Shown: one piece after another, positions 10,340 through 21,454 of the stretch
Position numbering within the stretch: position 1 is the first letter of the stretch
Layout of the letters: each line of letters begins with the position of its first letter
Assembly: GCA_035048815.1 (NCBI GenBank)
Contig: JAUCBN010000006.1
Coordinates: 24,009,001 to 24,073,000, forward strand
DNA length: 64,000 bases
Origin: Abelmoschus esculentus
Taxonomy: Eukaryota; Streptophyta; Magnoliopsida; Malvales; Malvaceae
Reading direction: 5' to 3'
Position numbers and translations under genes: made by a program
The notes under the pieces: model-generated
Told to the model about the DNA's origin: nothing
Database searches by the model: none
The model's input: the letters and a program-made list of their open reading frames with translations, nothing else

Positions 10340-13300
10340 TCATTTTGTACTGGATGCAGTCTCCTCTTTAATTTCATCATATGAGCCAGTTGTCTCGTTA
10401 AAAGAATACCTATACATGAAGGATGATATAGACAATAAGATTCTAAGCACCGAAAGCTCACAATATTTATCCAGAAAATTTGGTGACTCGGGCCTTAAAG
10501 CTTAAAACAATTGCTCACAAGAAATTTAGTTCAGACCAGCTAACATGGTTCATGAATCTTTGATTCAGATCTTATAAATTTAGGTCAGACAATGTAACAC
10601 AATTCATGAGTCTTTGGTTCATTTATTATAAATTTACTTTCAGAGTGCAGCTTATTCACATGAACAATGTGACTTACAAGGTTCCTTCGAACAAAATCAT
10701 AAACTTATAAGCATTGACAATATAAACTAATATATAGAAGCAGCTCTCGAAACTTTCCAAATTCACAGTCAGAGTGTTAAACTACTGATCATTACTTGGG
10801 AGTTATGATTATGAATGAGCCAGCATAAATATATGCAAGTGCAAGCAATCAGGGTCCAAAATGAGATGCAAGAAACATTACCATTGCCCTGATGCTGCTG
10901 AGCAATATAGTCCTGTAGATGGGTCATAATAATATCCCAGAGTACTGCTGTAGTAGTACCTGAATGAAAAGGTTACTGTAAGATCAAATATTGTCAAAGC
11001 CAAACACCAATATGCATGCATGCATATATATATATATATATATTTAGATACAATTCTCTCTTCAAATATCCACCATTGCCTCACTAATCACAATAAACTC
11101 CTAGAATTGAAATTCCAAAACAAACATATAAATCCAAATCACAGTTTGGAACAATAGCATATAGAGGTAGGGAAGAACCAAGAAGAGGTACCCTGAAGAT
11201 TCATCATAGACATAATCATTTTGCACATCTCCAGCTGAAAATCAAGAAAACAGAAAAATTAGATATGCAGGTCAAGCAGAAATGTACTCTAATTTCGTCC
11301 AAAACACTGTAAATTCAGAATCAAATTATCAATGACAAACATACTCTCAGAAGTGTTCACAACTTCTGATGAACTTTGAATGAATGCATTAGAATTTCCC
11401 TCAGATGACGGTTTATCATTTTTATCATCCTCATCATCTGCAAACATATCATAATCGTCGGCAGCATTGCTTGAAACTTCTGCAGCAGTTAGACTTGAAT
11501 TTGAAGTACCCACAGCTGAGTCAGGGAGTACAGAAGAAGTTCCAGGATTATTAATATCGGTGAGCATTTCATTTCCTAAGTTAGGATCAGAATTTTCCAT
11601 CCCAACATTTGCAGATATGCTCTTTCCCTTGGCTAGAGCTAACTTCTCATATCCCTCTGAAAAAATATATATCAAGAGCATAGTTAATAAGGAGGTTATT
11701 CAAAATAATGAAATATACACCTGCCACTACGAAGTTACATGTGGAATACTTCACATCATGGAATTTTCTTCAGAAACAATCAATTTGAAAATAAAACAAA
11801 TAAATATACTAAAAGAAGAACAAAACATTACACCTACCTGCCTCACGCTGGAAAACCTCCTGCTTCTCATGGTACACATCTGCAGAACAAAATTTAAACC
11901 AATGAGCATATACTAGGGTAAAAGATATACACAAACTTTCACCCACTTTTAGGAATATTGGCAAAAGCAGATTTTCTTCCTTGGAGAAAACAGCAATTGG
12001 TAGCCAACAAAGCCATAAATATCAACGAAGCTAAGACTCATTATAAACTAAGTAAAGAATAAAGATATGATATTATGCTTACAAAATCCTTTCGGACAGA
12101 AGTGACCATAACCATTAACAAGTACCAGTTTTCTTAAAGGTCAAAGTGACAATTTAAGGCCTTGAAACAATTCAACGCCACTTTGCCTCAAAGTGCACAA
12201 CTAGTGACTAGAAGCAAAGGGGAGTAACAGACTTAACTGTAATCACCGTTCTCCATCAACTTCAAGGCATCCTCTGTTAGCTGGTCAAATACACGCTTTG
12301 TCTCAGCTGACATTTTCTCCTTTCTGTTATTTGAAGCTCCTTTCAACCTTCTCAGAGCTCGCAAAACCTGTCAAAAGGTAAATCAGAAGTAACACCAAAG
12401 TTCAAGCTTCCCCCTGTAACTGTTTATTTACCTAATAAAGAAATGAATTTAATAACAGAACATAAGGGATAGAGGTTAGAACAGAAAATGACAAGGGCAG
12501 AAAACATTGTTTCTAACATTCTAATGCAACTGCGATCAATGTTGTCAAGGGCACAAGGCATATACAACACGGTAGTGCAGGATAGAATATATTACCTTTT
12601 TTATTATTTATGAAGACTAGATTTGGGGTCTTTTTTTCTTTTACTTCTTAAATGAATCTAATAATTTCTTTAAAGTAGAAACCCAAGCAGATTTTGTTTA
12701 GGTGTGCCTTTTTTGTGCCCTAAATTTCGGAAGAAAAAGTCTCGTGAAATCTGGAGGCTCTTGAGGCACTGACAGGTACATGTGCTGCACCTTATAATCT
12801 AGGCTCTTGCCTTGACAACAACACTTGTGACTTTGACCAAATAAACAAAAAACATGTAGAATAAATTATCTAAACTGCTCAACATATTAGTGGAATCAAT
12901 ACCTATGTTGGCAATTTTGCAAAACCAAATTAGCCTCAAACTTGATGACTCCCCTCAATAGAGATAACATGGATATCGAAATAATCATTACAGTAAAAAT
13001 ATATGCACAACATATCAGATAAGAATAAGATCCCTACACGGCTACACCTATAAAATATAATAATCTAATAAAAAAACCATGAATTCCATATTCACTTTAT
13101 ATATACTGTATTAACATGCAAACTAAAGCAACATTTTTCAAACAAAGATGTAAGACTATTATTCTCCTAGGAGTGCCATTTTTTCTTTCATCGTGTAAAA
13201 TTACCGTCTCTCCAGGCTCAAGCACATTGGCTATACGTCTCTTCATTGTTCCAATGTCTTGGGCAGAAAGATCATGTGCCACAACTTCATTATCATCACC

Positions 13301-14882
13301 ATTTGTTGTAGCAAGTGTTTTTCCAGTATAGTGTACTTCACCATCAACACTATCAAGCCAAGCGTCCTACAATAAATCCATGTGTCAGTCAACAGAAGTT
13401 TTGATACTCCCTCCGTCCCAAGTTTAATGTCCATTATTGACTTTTTTTGGTCAATTTTTTTTCAACTTTGACTCACAATTATTTAAAATTTATTATTGAT
13501 AAAAATATAAATATATATATATATATATATTGAAAACCTTTTATCAAGAAGCTTTTAAATATATATCGTATAAAAATTAATTATTTAAAATATTTAATAT
13601 AAATAGTCAAACTTAAAAATGTTGACTTTTAAAAAGTCAATAATGGACATCTTAACTGGGACGGAGGTAGTATGATATAAAGAAGCTCCAGGTCAATGCA
13701 ATTCTTTACCTTGATTTCATTTTCATTGACATATTCAACAAAGTTTCCATCAGCATCAAAGTATCCTTCTTCTCTTTCTTTCTCAAGATTGAAAGGCTCC
13801 AATTGAACTCCATCGTCAACAAAGTTCTCATTATCCTACCAAAAGAAATTTCCATCATTTGCTATTGTTTCCTCTGAAGAAATAAATGAGGAATCTAGCA
13901 GTCATCTTGACAGCAAAACTGCTATCTATTCAGGAAAGAAGCATCCTAAAGTTAAAAAACTCAACAACAGAATCACACAGATGGTGCACAAAGCTTAGAG
14001 AAACATTGAAAATTGTAAAAGCCAACAACACACCAAAACTGCAGCAAAATGAATTAATGAAATGCTAAAACTGATTTTTTGCATTAAAAACGAAATAAAA
14101 TCTACCTAAATCCTCTTCCATCATGCAGCAAACCAAATTGTTGCTCCTACTAGCAAAATTGTTCTGCATCTTTTAAATTTTGAAATAAATTTTCAATTAT
14201 CCAAAAAAGATAATAATAGAACACCCTTTTAGAATGTATTAGTGCTGATGCATATAACACAGACTATAAGCTATATAGATTATAGTAGCAGGAGGACCAA
14301 CTGTAAAACTGAAAGGAACTCGAGAGTGAAAAGAAGCATCCAGTTCAAAGCTAAAATGTGAAAGATATGAGCGCATCATATGCTTCCTGACTTTAGACAG
14401 TAGAGATAAATTAGCCTTAATCCATAAAAGATTGACTGCGGATATGAACATTGTATGCCTAATTGGCTAGGTCATACATAGGATCTAAAATTGGAGAAAC
14501 TAAGAGCATGAGATTACTAACCTCATATGCGACTTCAGCTGCGGTGATATCATTAAGCATCCCTCGCCCATCTTCGGCGCATAGCTCAGTAGTAATCTGA
14601 TTGCGGCGCTTGGAACGCTCCTTAGCAGCGAGACGGGGATCTTTCAAGTCACCCGAACCGTCTTCGACGTCAACTCGGTTCACTGCTTCTTCTCCAGGCT
14701 TTACCTTCTTCCCCTTGGGAAACCTAACCCTCTTCTGCCTGCAAATCAAAATATCGATTAAACTCTAAAATAAAATAAAAAATAATTGAAACCGGAGCAA
14801 ATGATTACGCGGGAGGCTTGTTGGAGTCTTCATCTTCAAAGAAGGGCCGCTTGAGATTAGAGCGCGGTGGTTTTTCTTCCAT
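10340..14882 (-). CDS. CD2BP2/LIN1-like spliceosome protein with C-terminal YYY/OCRE-like motif
   Basis: Ten exons (14882-14809, 14738-14522, 13835-13710, 13366-13205, 12367-12247, 11879-11838, 11656-11345, 11234-11192, 10959-10882, 10409-10340) give 414 residues. The N-terminus has a basic KRVRFPKGKK segment. The conserved CD2BP2 block follows: LEPFNLEKEREEGYFDADGN, then DAWLDSVDGE. The middle is acidic and low in complexity (DDYDMFADDEDD). The C-terminus carries DYVYDESSG, YYYSSTLGYYYDPSTGLY and QWYSFNE, an aromatic OCRE-like repeat. Animal CD2BP2 (U5-52K) and yeast Lin1 belong to the U5 snRNP and end in a GYF domain; no GYF domain is recognisable here. Expected role: nuclear, spliceosomal. 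Intron 3 carries a Stowaway-type element and intron 4 a hAT-like one. Confidence 0.87.
11011..11043. repeat. ATGC/TA microsatellite
   Basis: Three TGCA units run into about ten TA units inside an intron of the CD2BP2-like gene. A simple sequence repeat with no other sign of function. Confidence 0.9.
12541..12819. mobile_element. Small inverted-repeat element in CD2BP2-like intron 4
   Basis: Both ends carry the inverted sequence GTTGTCAAGG / CCTTGACAAC (12541-12550 and 12810-12819), with further weak inverted similarity inward (CACAAGGC against GCTCTTGC). About 279 bases long, with no coding sequence. Flanking 8-base sequences do not match, so the insertion footprint is lost. The ends resemble the AGGCG-type element at 16061-16881, suggesting a related non-autonomous hAT-like family. 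Confidence 0.5.
13407..13670. mobile_element. Stowaway-type MITE (Tc1/mariner)
   Basis: Terminal inverted repeats start CTCCCTCCGTCCC on the left; the right end reads GGGACGGAGGTAG. The inner arms ATGTCCATTATTGACTTTTT are near-perfect inverted copies. The element is flanked by TA on both sides (13405-13406 and 13671-13672), the expected Stowaway target duplication. It is 264 bases, AT-rich inside, without coding sequence. It lies in intron 3 of the CD2BP2-like gene, well away from the splice sites. Termini of the CTCCCTCCGT type are typical of plant Stowaway families. Confidence 0.92.
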
Positions 14883-16060
14883 CTCTACAAATTCTCAGCT
14901 CTAACCTTCAACTGAAAACTAACTTCGATTTCTGAAGAGAAAATTCTCAAACATGGGCAATCCAAAAACTACAACCGAGAGGGAGAGACGTTGAAGAGAA
15001 CAAAAGAATTATCTGGCCCAAATTAGTGGACTTAATTAAAACTATCCACTCTAAATTCGTTTTCCAAAGGCCCAAATGTATTTTAGCAAAAGAAAATGGT
15101 CCCTGAACTTGAAAATTTTGATCAAATTGATCCCTGAATTTAATCAGTAGCAATTTATCATAGATCCACCCAAAAATAGGAAATAATTTGACGTAAAAAA
15201 TTCAGGCACTAATCTGACTAAACTTTTCAACTAAAGCTAGCTAGCACTGTTTTAAGCTAAAGGAAAATATACTGAAAAAAAAACTCAAATTATTATTTTT
15301 TTTAAAAATGTTTTCCCACCTATATTCGATTCATTGTGAATTAATCTATATTCACTTTTACAGATTCTATTCATTGTCAACTAATCCAAAATTACTTACA
15401 GATTTGATTCATTGTCGATTAATCCAGATCGACTTTGCAAAAGTACAATATATAAACAATCCTTCTAATTTAATTTTCAAATCGGATATCTAATCTTATA
15501 AAGAATATAATACCTCGTCATACTAGACCAGCTGATTATAAATATTTTTTTAAAAAATATTGCCGAACAAATCGGGGCAAAATCAAATTCTTTACTCAAT
15601 AAAAATATTACTTCGAACCATGTTATTTGAATGTTCAATAACATTAGATATCAGAGGTCACAATATTGTCACAGGTCATCCAGAAATTCAGAAATTAACA
15701 GGGTGATCCGAGGAAGCAAGAAACGGATACCAGCCGTGAACAAAGCAAGTAGCATAAAACTACACAGCCGGTCAGCCGCAGCCGTCCATTTATTCATCTT
15801 TACGATCGAGCCCAAGGAAGGGATCCTATGAATAAAAATAGGACCATGAACAAATGAATAGAGATCTGTTCCAGGTAAGACTGATATCACTACAATGTAA
15901 AAAAGTACTTTTAAAGATAAAAAATTTAACCAAACATGTGACCAGAAACGGCATATCATATGTATTTCAACACCGCAGCTGTTAGAACTCATGACCCCGC
16001 AGGAAGGGCAGCAACATCCCGCTACAAGCAGGCAACTGCTACATGATCAAACAAGTCAGT
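14883..16060. other. CD2BP2-like promoter and spacer
   Basis: The first 150 bases upstream of 14882 should be leader and promoter of the CD2BP2-like gene. The remainder is AT-rich. An open frame at 15992-15669 on the minus strand (107 codons, hydrophobic) resembles no family I know and has no supporting signals. Confidence 0.4.
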
Positions 16061-16881
16061 CTTAGTTTTAAAATACGTGAGCCATTCCGAGACGCAAAAG
16101 GTCCCTAAAGCCGAGGCGAGAGGCGAAGACGTTCATCTTTCGTAGGCGAGACGTTTTTTTTTTAATTTATAAATTAGCCATATGACATGTTTTGTGCTTA
16201 AAAACATGATAATTATATTATTAATTTTAAATAAATAAAAATATTTTCTTTTTAAATTAGATAAGTTGGTATAAGAAAACACCCCAAGTATATATTTTAC
16301 ACTTCCTAACATGTTCGGGACATTGAACTTGATCTCAAATTCATTATTTAAATTTTAAATAACCTGAAAATCAAATTATAATAACGATCCTTCCATGGAG
16401 AAGATTGACGTATTTTTACGAATATAGTTTTATTTTGATTTAAAAGGAGAATAACCAAAAATAATAGTAATATTAAAAATAATAAATAATAAACAAATAA
16501 TAATATATAATATTAATAGCAATAGTATTAATAATAAGAAACAACAAAAATAATATATAGAAAAATAATAACAATTATTTTAATACTAGTAAATATAATA
16601 TAATAATATTTGTTAATAATAATATAATATTTTATATATATAATAATCAAATATAAAAAATAATAATAATATTTAAAATAATATTAATAATAAAAAACTA
16701 AAATAAAGAAAGAAAATAGTGAAAAATATGTGAAAAAACGCATCAGGGACAAGAGGCGTCGCCTCGAGCGCCTCACGCCTCAAGCAAAAGCGCTCTGAGG
16801 CGCACGCCTCTTGTACAGCGCCTCGCCTCAGCCCTCAGATGCATTAGCCTCAACGCTTCGGGTGCGCCTTTTAGAACTAAG
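16061..16881. mobile_element. Non-autonomous hAT-like element with AGGCG-rich arms
   Basis: Left end CTTAGTTTTAAAA and right end (reverse complement) CTTAGTTCTAAAA form imperfect terminal inverted repeats. Next to each end lies a GC-rich arm built of AGGCG/CGCCT motifs (left near 16110-16155, right 16750-16870). The 500-base centre is almost pure A/T with AAT repeats. Flanking octamers AAGTCAGT (16053-16060) and AAGTCAAC (16882-16889) agree at six of eight positions, consistent with a decayed hAT target duplication. No transposase is present. It lies downstream of the SC35 gene. Confidence 0.7.
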
Positions 16882-18066
16882 AAGTCAACAACAGTCTGCT
16901 GCAGGCTGTTGTTAGGTACTCGGTGGTTATCCACTAGCCACAATATCATACAACAAAGCACAGCCACTGCTGCTTCACAGATACAGTAATGGTCAACGAT
17001 GTTGCAACCCACAGCATTAAGGTAGGGGAGTGGGTAAACAAGATTAATGAAATACATCAAACAGTTAACAGAAATCAGTAATTATGTTCAATTAATACAG
17101 TTTAAAAGGTTTCGACCAGAATCAGTCCTAATGCAAGAGACCTCCGTTAAACACAGCATTCCACAGGTCAAAAAATCTCGGGTCCTTTAATACCATCACA
17201 ACTGAATCCCGAAGCCAATATTTAGAAATCAGAAGAACCCAAGTATTAATCAGATGCAATCAGAAACCTCAAAGGAGTTCTGTATACCAAGACACGACTA
17301 CGTCTACAGCTCTTACCAATCACTGTATCAGTGTATCTTTAAGTTAAAAATAGTTAACAAACAGCCCCAGCAATCAGCAATAACCCAGCATCACAATCAC
17401 GATCATTCATCAATAGATAAAACAGCATCAACAGCAACATCATGTCCATTTGCCCAATATATTCTTTCCCCGAGCATTGCTATAAAAGCCAACAAACGGT
17501 TTGAGATGAATCAGCGTTTTTATAATAATAATAAAGAATTTCGAAAAGAAACATTTCATAATGAGCCCCCGAGTTAATCAAAGATACGAATATCTAGCAA
17601 AATCAGGGACAAATGTAATATCTCAAAGTAGGAGCAAATTATGACAAGACTCGAATCAGTCATTAATTGATACTGAAGCATCAAGCTACAAACTATAAAA
17701 GAAACCTTGACACAGTCACAGTTTCTGTAATGGAGACAAAAGATTCAGGACAGTCGATTAAAACACAAAAAAATCCTACCAATACTAGAAAACAAATGAT
17801 ATTTGAATGTCTTCAACATTAACAAAACAGCAACAGGGAACATGCAACGTCAAATCTCTGGGTATTCCAATGCTCTCTGTAAGATAATTCCTACAAAATA
17901 CAAAAGAAAAGATGTCAGAATAACAGGTAGCATACTTGCATCAACAATTTTACACAAAAAATGATAACTTAAAAAAGTGGGGGAGAGCAAACAAGATGGT
18001 GAAAAACTCACATCAGTCTCCAAGTTTCAAAAAGACGAGCTCCGTGTATCAGAGGTGTATCAGAGG
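16882..18066 (-). other. SC35 3' region
   Basis: This is downstream of the SC35 stop codon. Some of it, especially 17800-18066, is probably 3' UTR, possibly with introns as in other SR genes, but splice sites here cannot be assigned without transcripts. No separate gene was recognised; the open frames present have no family resemblance. Confidence 0.4.
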
Positions 18067-20163
18067 TCAACCTCGCGGAGAAACACTTTGAGGACTTGGA
18101 GACCGTCCATCGCGGCTCCGTCTATCAGCAGGTCGGCATCGCGGTGAAACACTTCGAGGACTTGGAGACCGTCCATCGCGGCTCCGTCTATCAGCAGGTC
18201 GGCTTCGTGGTGAAACACTTCGAGGACTTGGAGACCGTCCATCGCGGCTCCGTCTATCAGCAGGTCGGCCTCGCGGTGAAACACTTCGAGGACTTGGAGA
18301 CCGTCCATCGCGGCTCCGTCTATCAGGTTTTTCACCCCTAGGTGGAGATGCCTTAGGCGGGGAAGGACTCTTCTGAGGACTAGGACTACGGCGAGCAGGA
18401 GAAACACTGGATTACAGAAACATCACAATGAGTTAACGAAAGAAAATGATGGTGGATAGAAGAAACTGAACGCCATGATTTGCAAAGCAAACCTCCTTGA
18501 TCGACTGCTACTTCGCGGATCATCATCATAACGACCTCTTCCTCTGCCTTTAGAATAGGCAGGACTAGCACTACGGCTCCTGCTTCGGCGCCGAGAGTCT
18601 CTGTCTTTCCCACGATATCGATCACGTTCATATCTGTTGTAGCTTCTGCTTCGACTTCTTCTCCTATAATCCCTATCTTTGTAATGGTCGTCCCGGTGCC
18701 TGAATATATTGAACACAGCAAACATAACATATCCATAAGACCATAAAGAAAGAAAAATCAATCCATGTGTTTTGCTACTCAAACAAGCATAAAAGGCATT
18801 ATACATCCAACCAAGGAAGTAATTGACTTCCGTCCAGGAAACCAAATCTGACAAAGAAATCTAATGCAGAATTGTCAAAATATAAATAGGGAAATAATAT
18901 CAAGTAATGCATTCTGATACCCAACACAGGAACATGCAGATAAATAAGTAAATCAATATATCCACGTAGCACTATCACCTTCTTGCTACTAACAATCTGT
19001 AGTGCTTCAGTTGGTAAGGGAATACATACATAAAAATCCTCATGACAAAATGAGATGCAGACAAAAGCTGTCAAAGAAAAAGAATGCACAAATAACTTAC
19101 CTTCTGCGAGGACTGCGGCTTCTGGACCTTGGAAATGATTCAATAATCCTTCCTTTCTGACTGCAAGGGAAATTACCAAAGTACATATATGTAGACCTTA
19201 AGACAATATTAAGAATATAAAAATACTAAAAAGGATAAGGAGATATCCGCACTAAAACACACACAGATATCACCTCAAATGTTAAGTGAGCAAGCCAAAC
19301 AAGCTTTTCAAACTTCCATTGTAGATACTAATTAGTTAATCACCAATACAAATTATATAAGCAAGTGAAGATTTTCCCTGTTAAAGCCAAACAACGCTTT
19401 CTCCTTCACAATATAACTTCTTAAACAAGAATCAAATTCACAATTTCATCAAATAATTTCTTACTGCATACATGTTCTCTACATCAGGCTTAAAATATAT
19501 TCCAGTGAAATATATACAAATGAAAGACAAACAGCACATAACTTACATCCTCTCTGCATTAGGCCCATATTTTGCAAACTGAACAGTTATCTCCCGACCA
19601 TCGACAACTCTCCCTAAAATAAGAAACAAATATCTTCACATATTGAATCAATGACATACAAAATTAACACAGTGCCACATTTAATACATATAAAATCGCT
19701 AAAATATAAAAAATGGGGAGTGAACGAGTTGAAGAAATGAACCATCGAGTCTCTCTACAGCTTTCTGAGCCTCATCCGCATACTTGTAGCGCACAAACGC
19801 AAAACCTCGAGAATCACCAGTCCTACCGCCAAGAAAACAACAGTTGTTATCGTCGTAAATTCCCAACAACCAAGAAAGTGATGAAAAGAGAAAAAGAACC
19901 TTCGATCTTTTGGAATGAAGATGTCGACGACCTTCCCGTACTTGTCGAAGAGCGGAAACAAATCATCAGCGGTCGTGCCTAAAAAGATTCAAAATCAAAC
20001 AAAATCGAAGGTTTCAGTCACAGTATAAACAAACTCGTGGACTAAATCGTTAACAAGCGAGCGAGAGACGAAGAAAAAGAAACTTACGAAATGTGATGTT
20101 GAGGATGAGAAGAGAGTACGTGTCGGAGATGTCGGGAGGGCCTGACCTTCCGAAGTGAGACAT
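18067..20163 (-). CDS. SC35: SR splicing factor SC35
   Basis: Seven exons (20163-20088, 19978-19900, 19822-19743, 19613-19547, 19160-19101, 18699-18493, 18406-18067) encode 302 residues. Residues about 15-95 form one RRM with RNP2 LLILNI (18-23) and RNP1 RGFAFVRY (57-64). The start MSHFGRSGPPDISDTYSLL is the hallmark of plant SC35. The rest is an arginine/serine domain: blocks RSRSRSPRR and SRSRSYNRYERDRYR, then four near-identical 22-residue units DRRSRDGRSPSPRSVSPR. SC35 binds exonic enhancers and recruits U1/U2 components in the nucleus; the RS region is phosphorylated by SRPK/CLK-type kinases. An alternative transcript could extend 3' through 17,900. All junctions keep frame, and the last four repeats are discussed separately. 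Confidence 0.95.
18068..18327 (-). repeat. Four 66-base tandem repeats in the SC35 RS domain
   Basis: The anchor GACCGTCCATCGCGGCTCCG recurs at 18101, 18167, 18233 and 18299 on the plus strand, an exact 66-base spacing. Copies differ at only a few bases (for example GGCATCGCGG, GGCTTCGTGG, GGCCTCGCGG). They encode in-frame 22-residue RS units, so repeat number can change without breaking the protein. Confidence 0.97.
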
Positions 20164-21454
20164 TGTTGCGATTGGGAGGAATAGAGAAGATGAGCGGGGA
20201 GAAAATAATGTTGGGTTAGGGTTTGTGAAAATTAAATCAAGATTCTTTTTTAATAATAAAAATAATAATAATAGAAATTTGAAAAATTAAAAGACGTTGC
20301 AGGTATTTATAGACTGTTTGCAAATTGCTCTTGTACAGTTGTACTTTAACGTTGTGGATTCTTTGTAAAACTTTTAAAAGATTATATTCCTTTTAAAAAT
20401 TTTAACACAATAATATAAAAATATCATGCTTTTATTAAATAACATTTTTTAAATAATTGATATTTAAAAATTTTAAGTATTTATTTTTATTAATAAAATA
20501 TTTAAAATTTTAAATAAATATATATAATTTTTACACTAAACCTTATTTGTTGATGAATTTTTAGTGGATTTTAGTTAATTAATCTGATGTTATCGATGAT
20601 AAATTTATATTTTGAACTCGAATGTTTATTTTATAATTATTATATATTTTTTGAAATAAAATGCTTCTTCTGTGAGTAATAATTTTACTTATTATAATAA
20701 TATAACCTTTTTATATTATTTAATTTTAATCCATTTTACTTGGACTAAAACAAAATAAACATACATGGTTAAAATCAAAATGATTAATAACATTAAATTA
20801 ATTTCTCTGATTTTAATATATTTTAAATAAATTTCAATTAAGAATTCTTTTACATTATGCGAAAAATATAGTTTTAAATTAATTTAAGATCATTAGACAG
20901 TGTTAAAGGTTTAGAGGATAAAATAAAAATATCGAATTTATGGTTATTCAAGTAATCGAACAGATTAAATCTTAGAGTTGTTTTGAATGAAGGTATTGGC
21001 GATTTCGAAGTAAAGTAATGTAAGAATTTTTTTAATGTAATTAAAAAATTATTAATATTTAGTGTTAAATTGAAATAATATATAAATAATAATAATTAAA
21101 TTTATTTTAAATTAAAATTAAATTATTTAATTATGTAAATATGAATGAATAAATATATTATCGTAAAAAAATTAATTTTTGAGTGGTAAGACCAAAACAT
21201 AAAATATGATGATAATATTAAAATAATTTAAAATTTTGATTGTCAAATTAAATAATAGACCAAATTTTAGTTACCATTTGTGAATTTTCCCCGGAATTTT
21301 AAAACGTTTATATATTGCATTTGACTGGCGCAGCCGCGAATGATCGTCCTGAAACGTGAAAGATAGGGCCATAGATGCTGTAGATTTCAGGCCAGAAATT
21401 TCAGAGTACGAAATTCTTCTTCTTCTTTCTCTATGTGCCGACTTCAATCTTGAA
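20164..21454. other. Divergent promoter region between SC35 and PAA1
   Basis: The two genes point away from each other across 1.3 kb. The 60 bases beside SC35 are leader-like. From 20370 to 21260 the DNA is extremely AT-rich with no coding signal. The interval 21300-21454 is the PAA1 leader; an in-frame ATG at 21356 could extend that protein by 33 residues but lacks transit-peptide character. Confidence 0.5.

Noticed and set aside
15669..15992. 107-codon hydrophobic minus-strand frame
   Set aside because: No family match, no splice partners, and it sits in a repeat-rich spacer; likely chance.
18096..18341. Repetitive plus-strand frame across the SC35 repeats
   Set aside because: A 66-base repeat is open in several frames automatically; the SR protein on the minus strand explains it.
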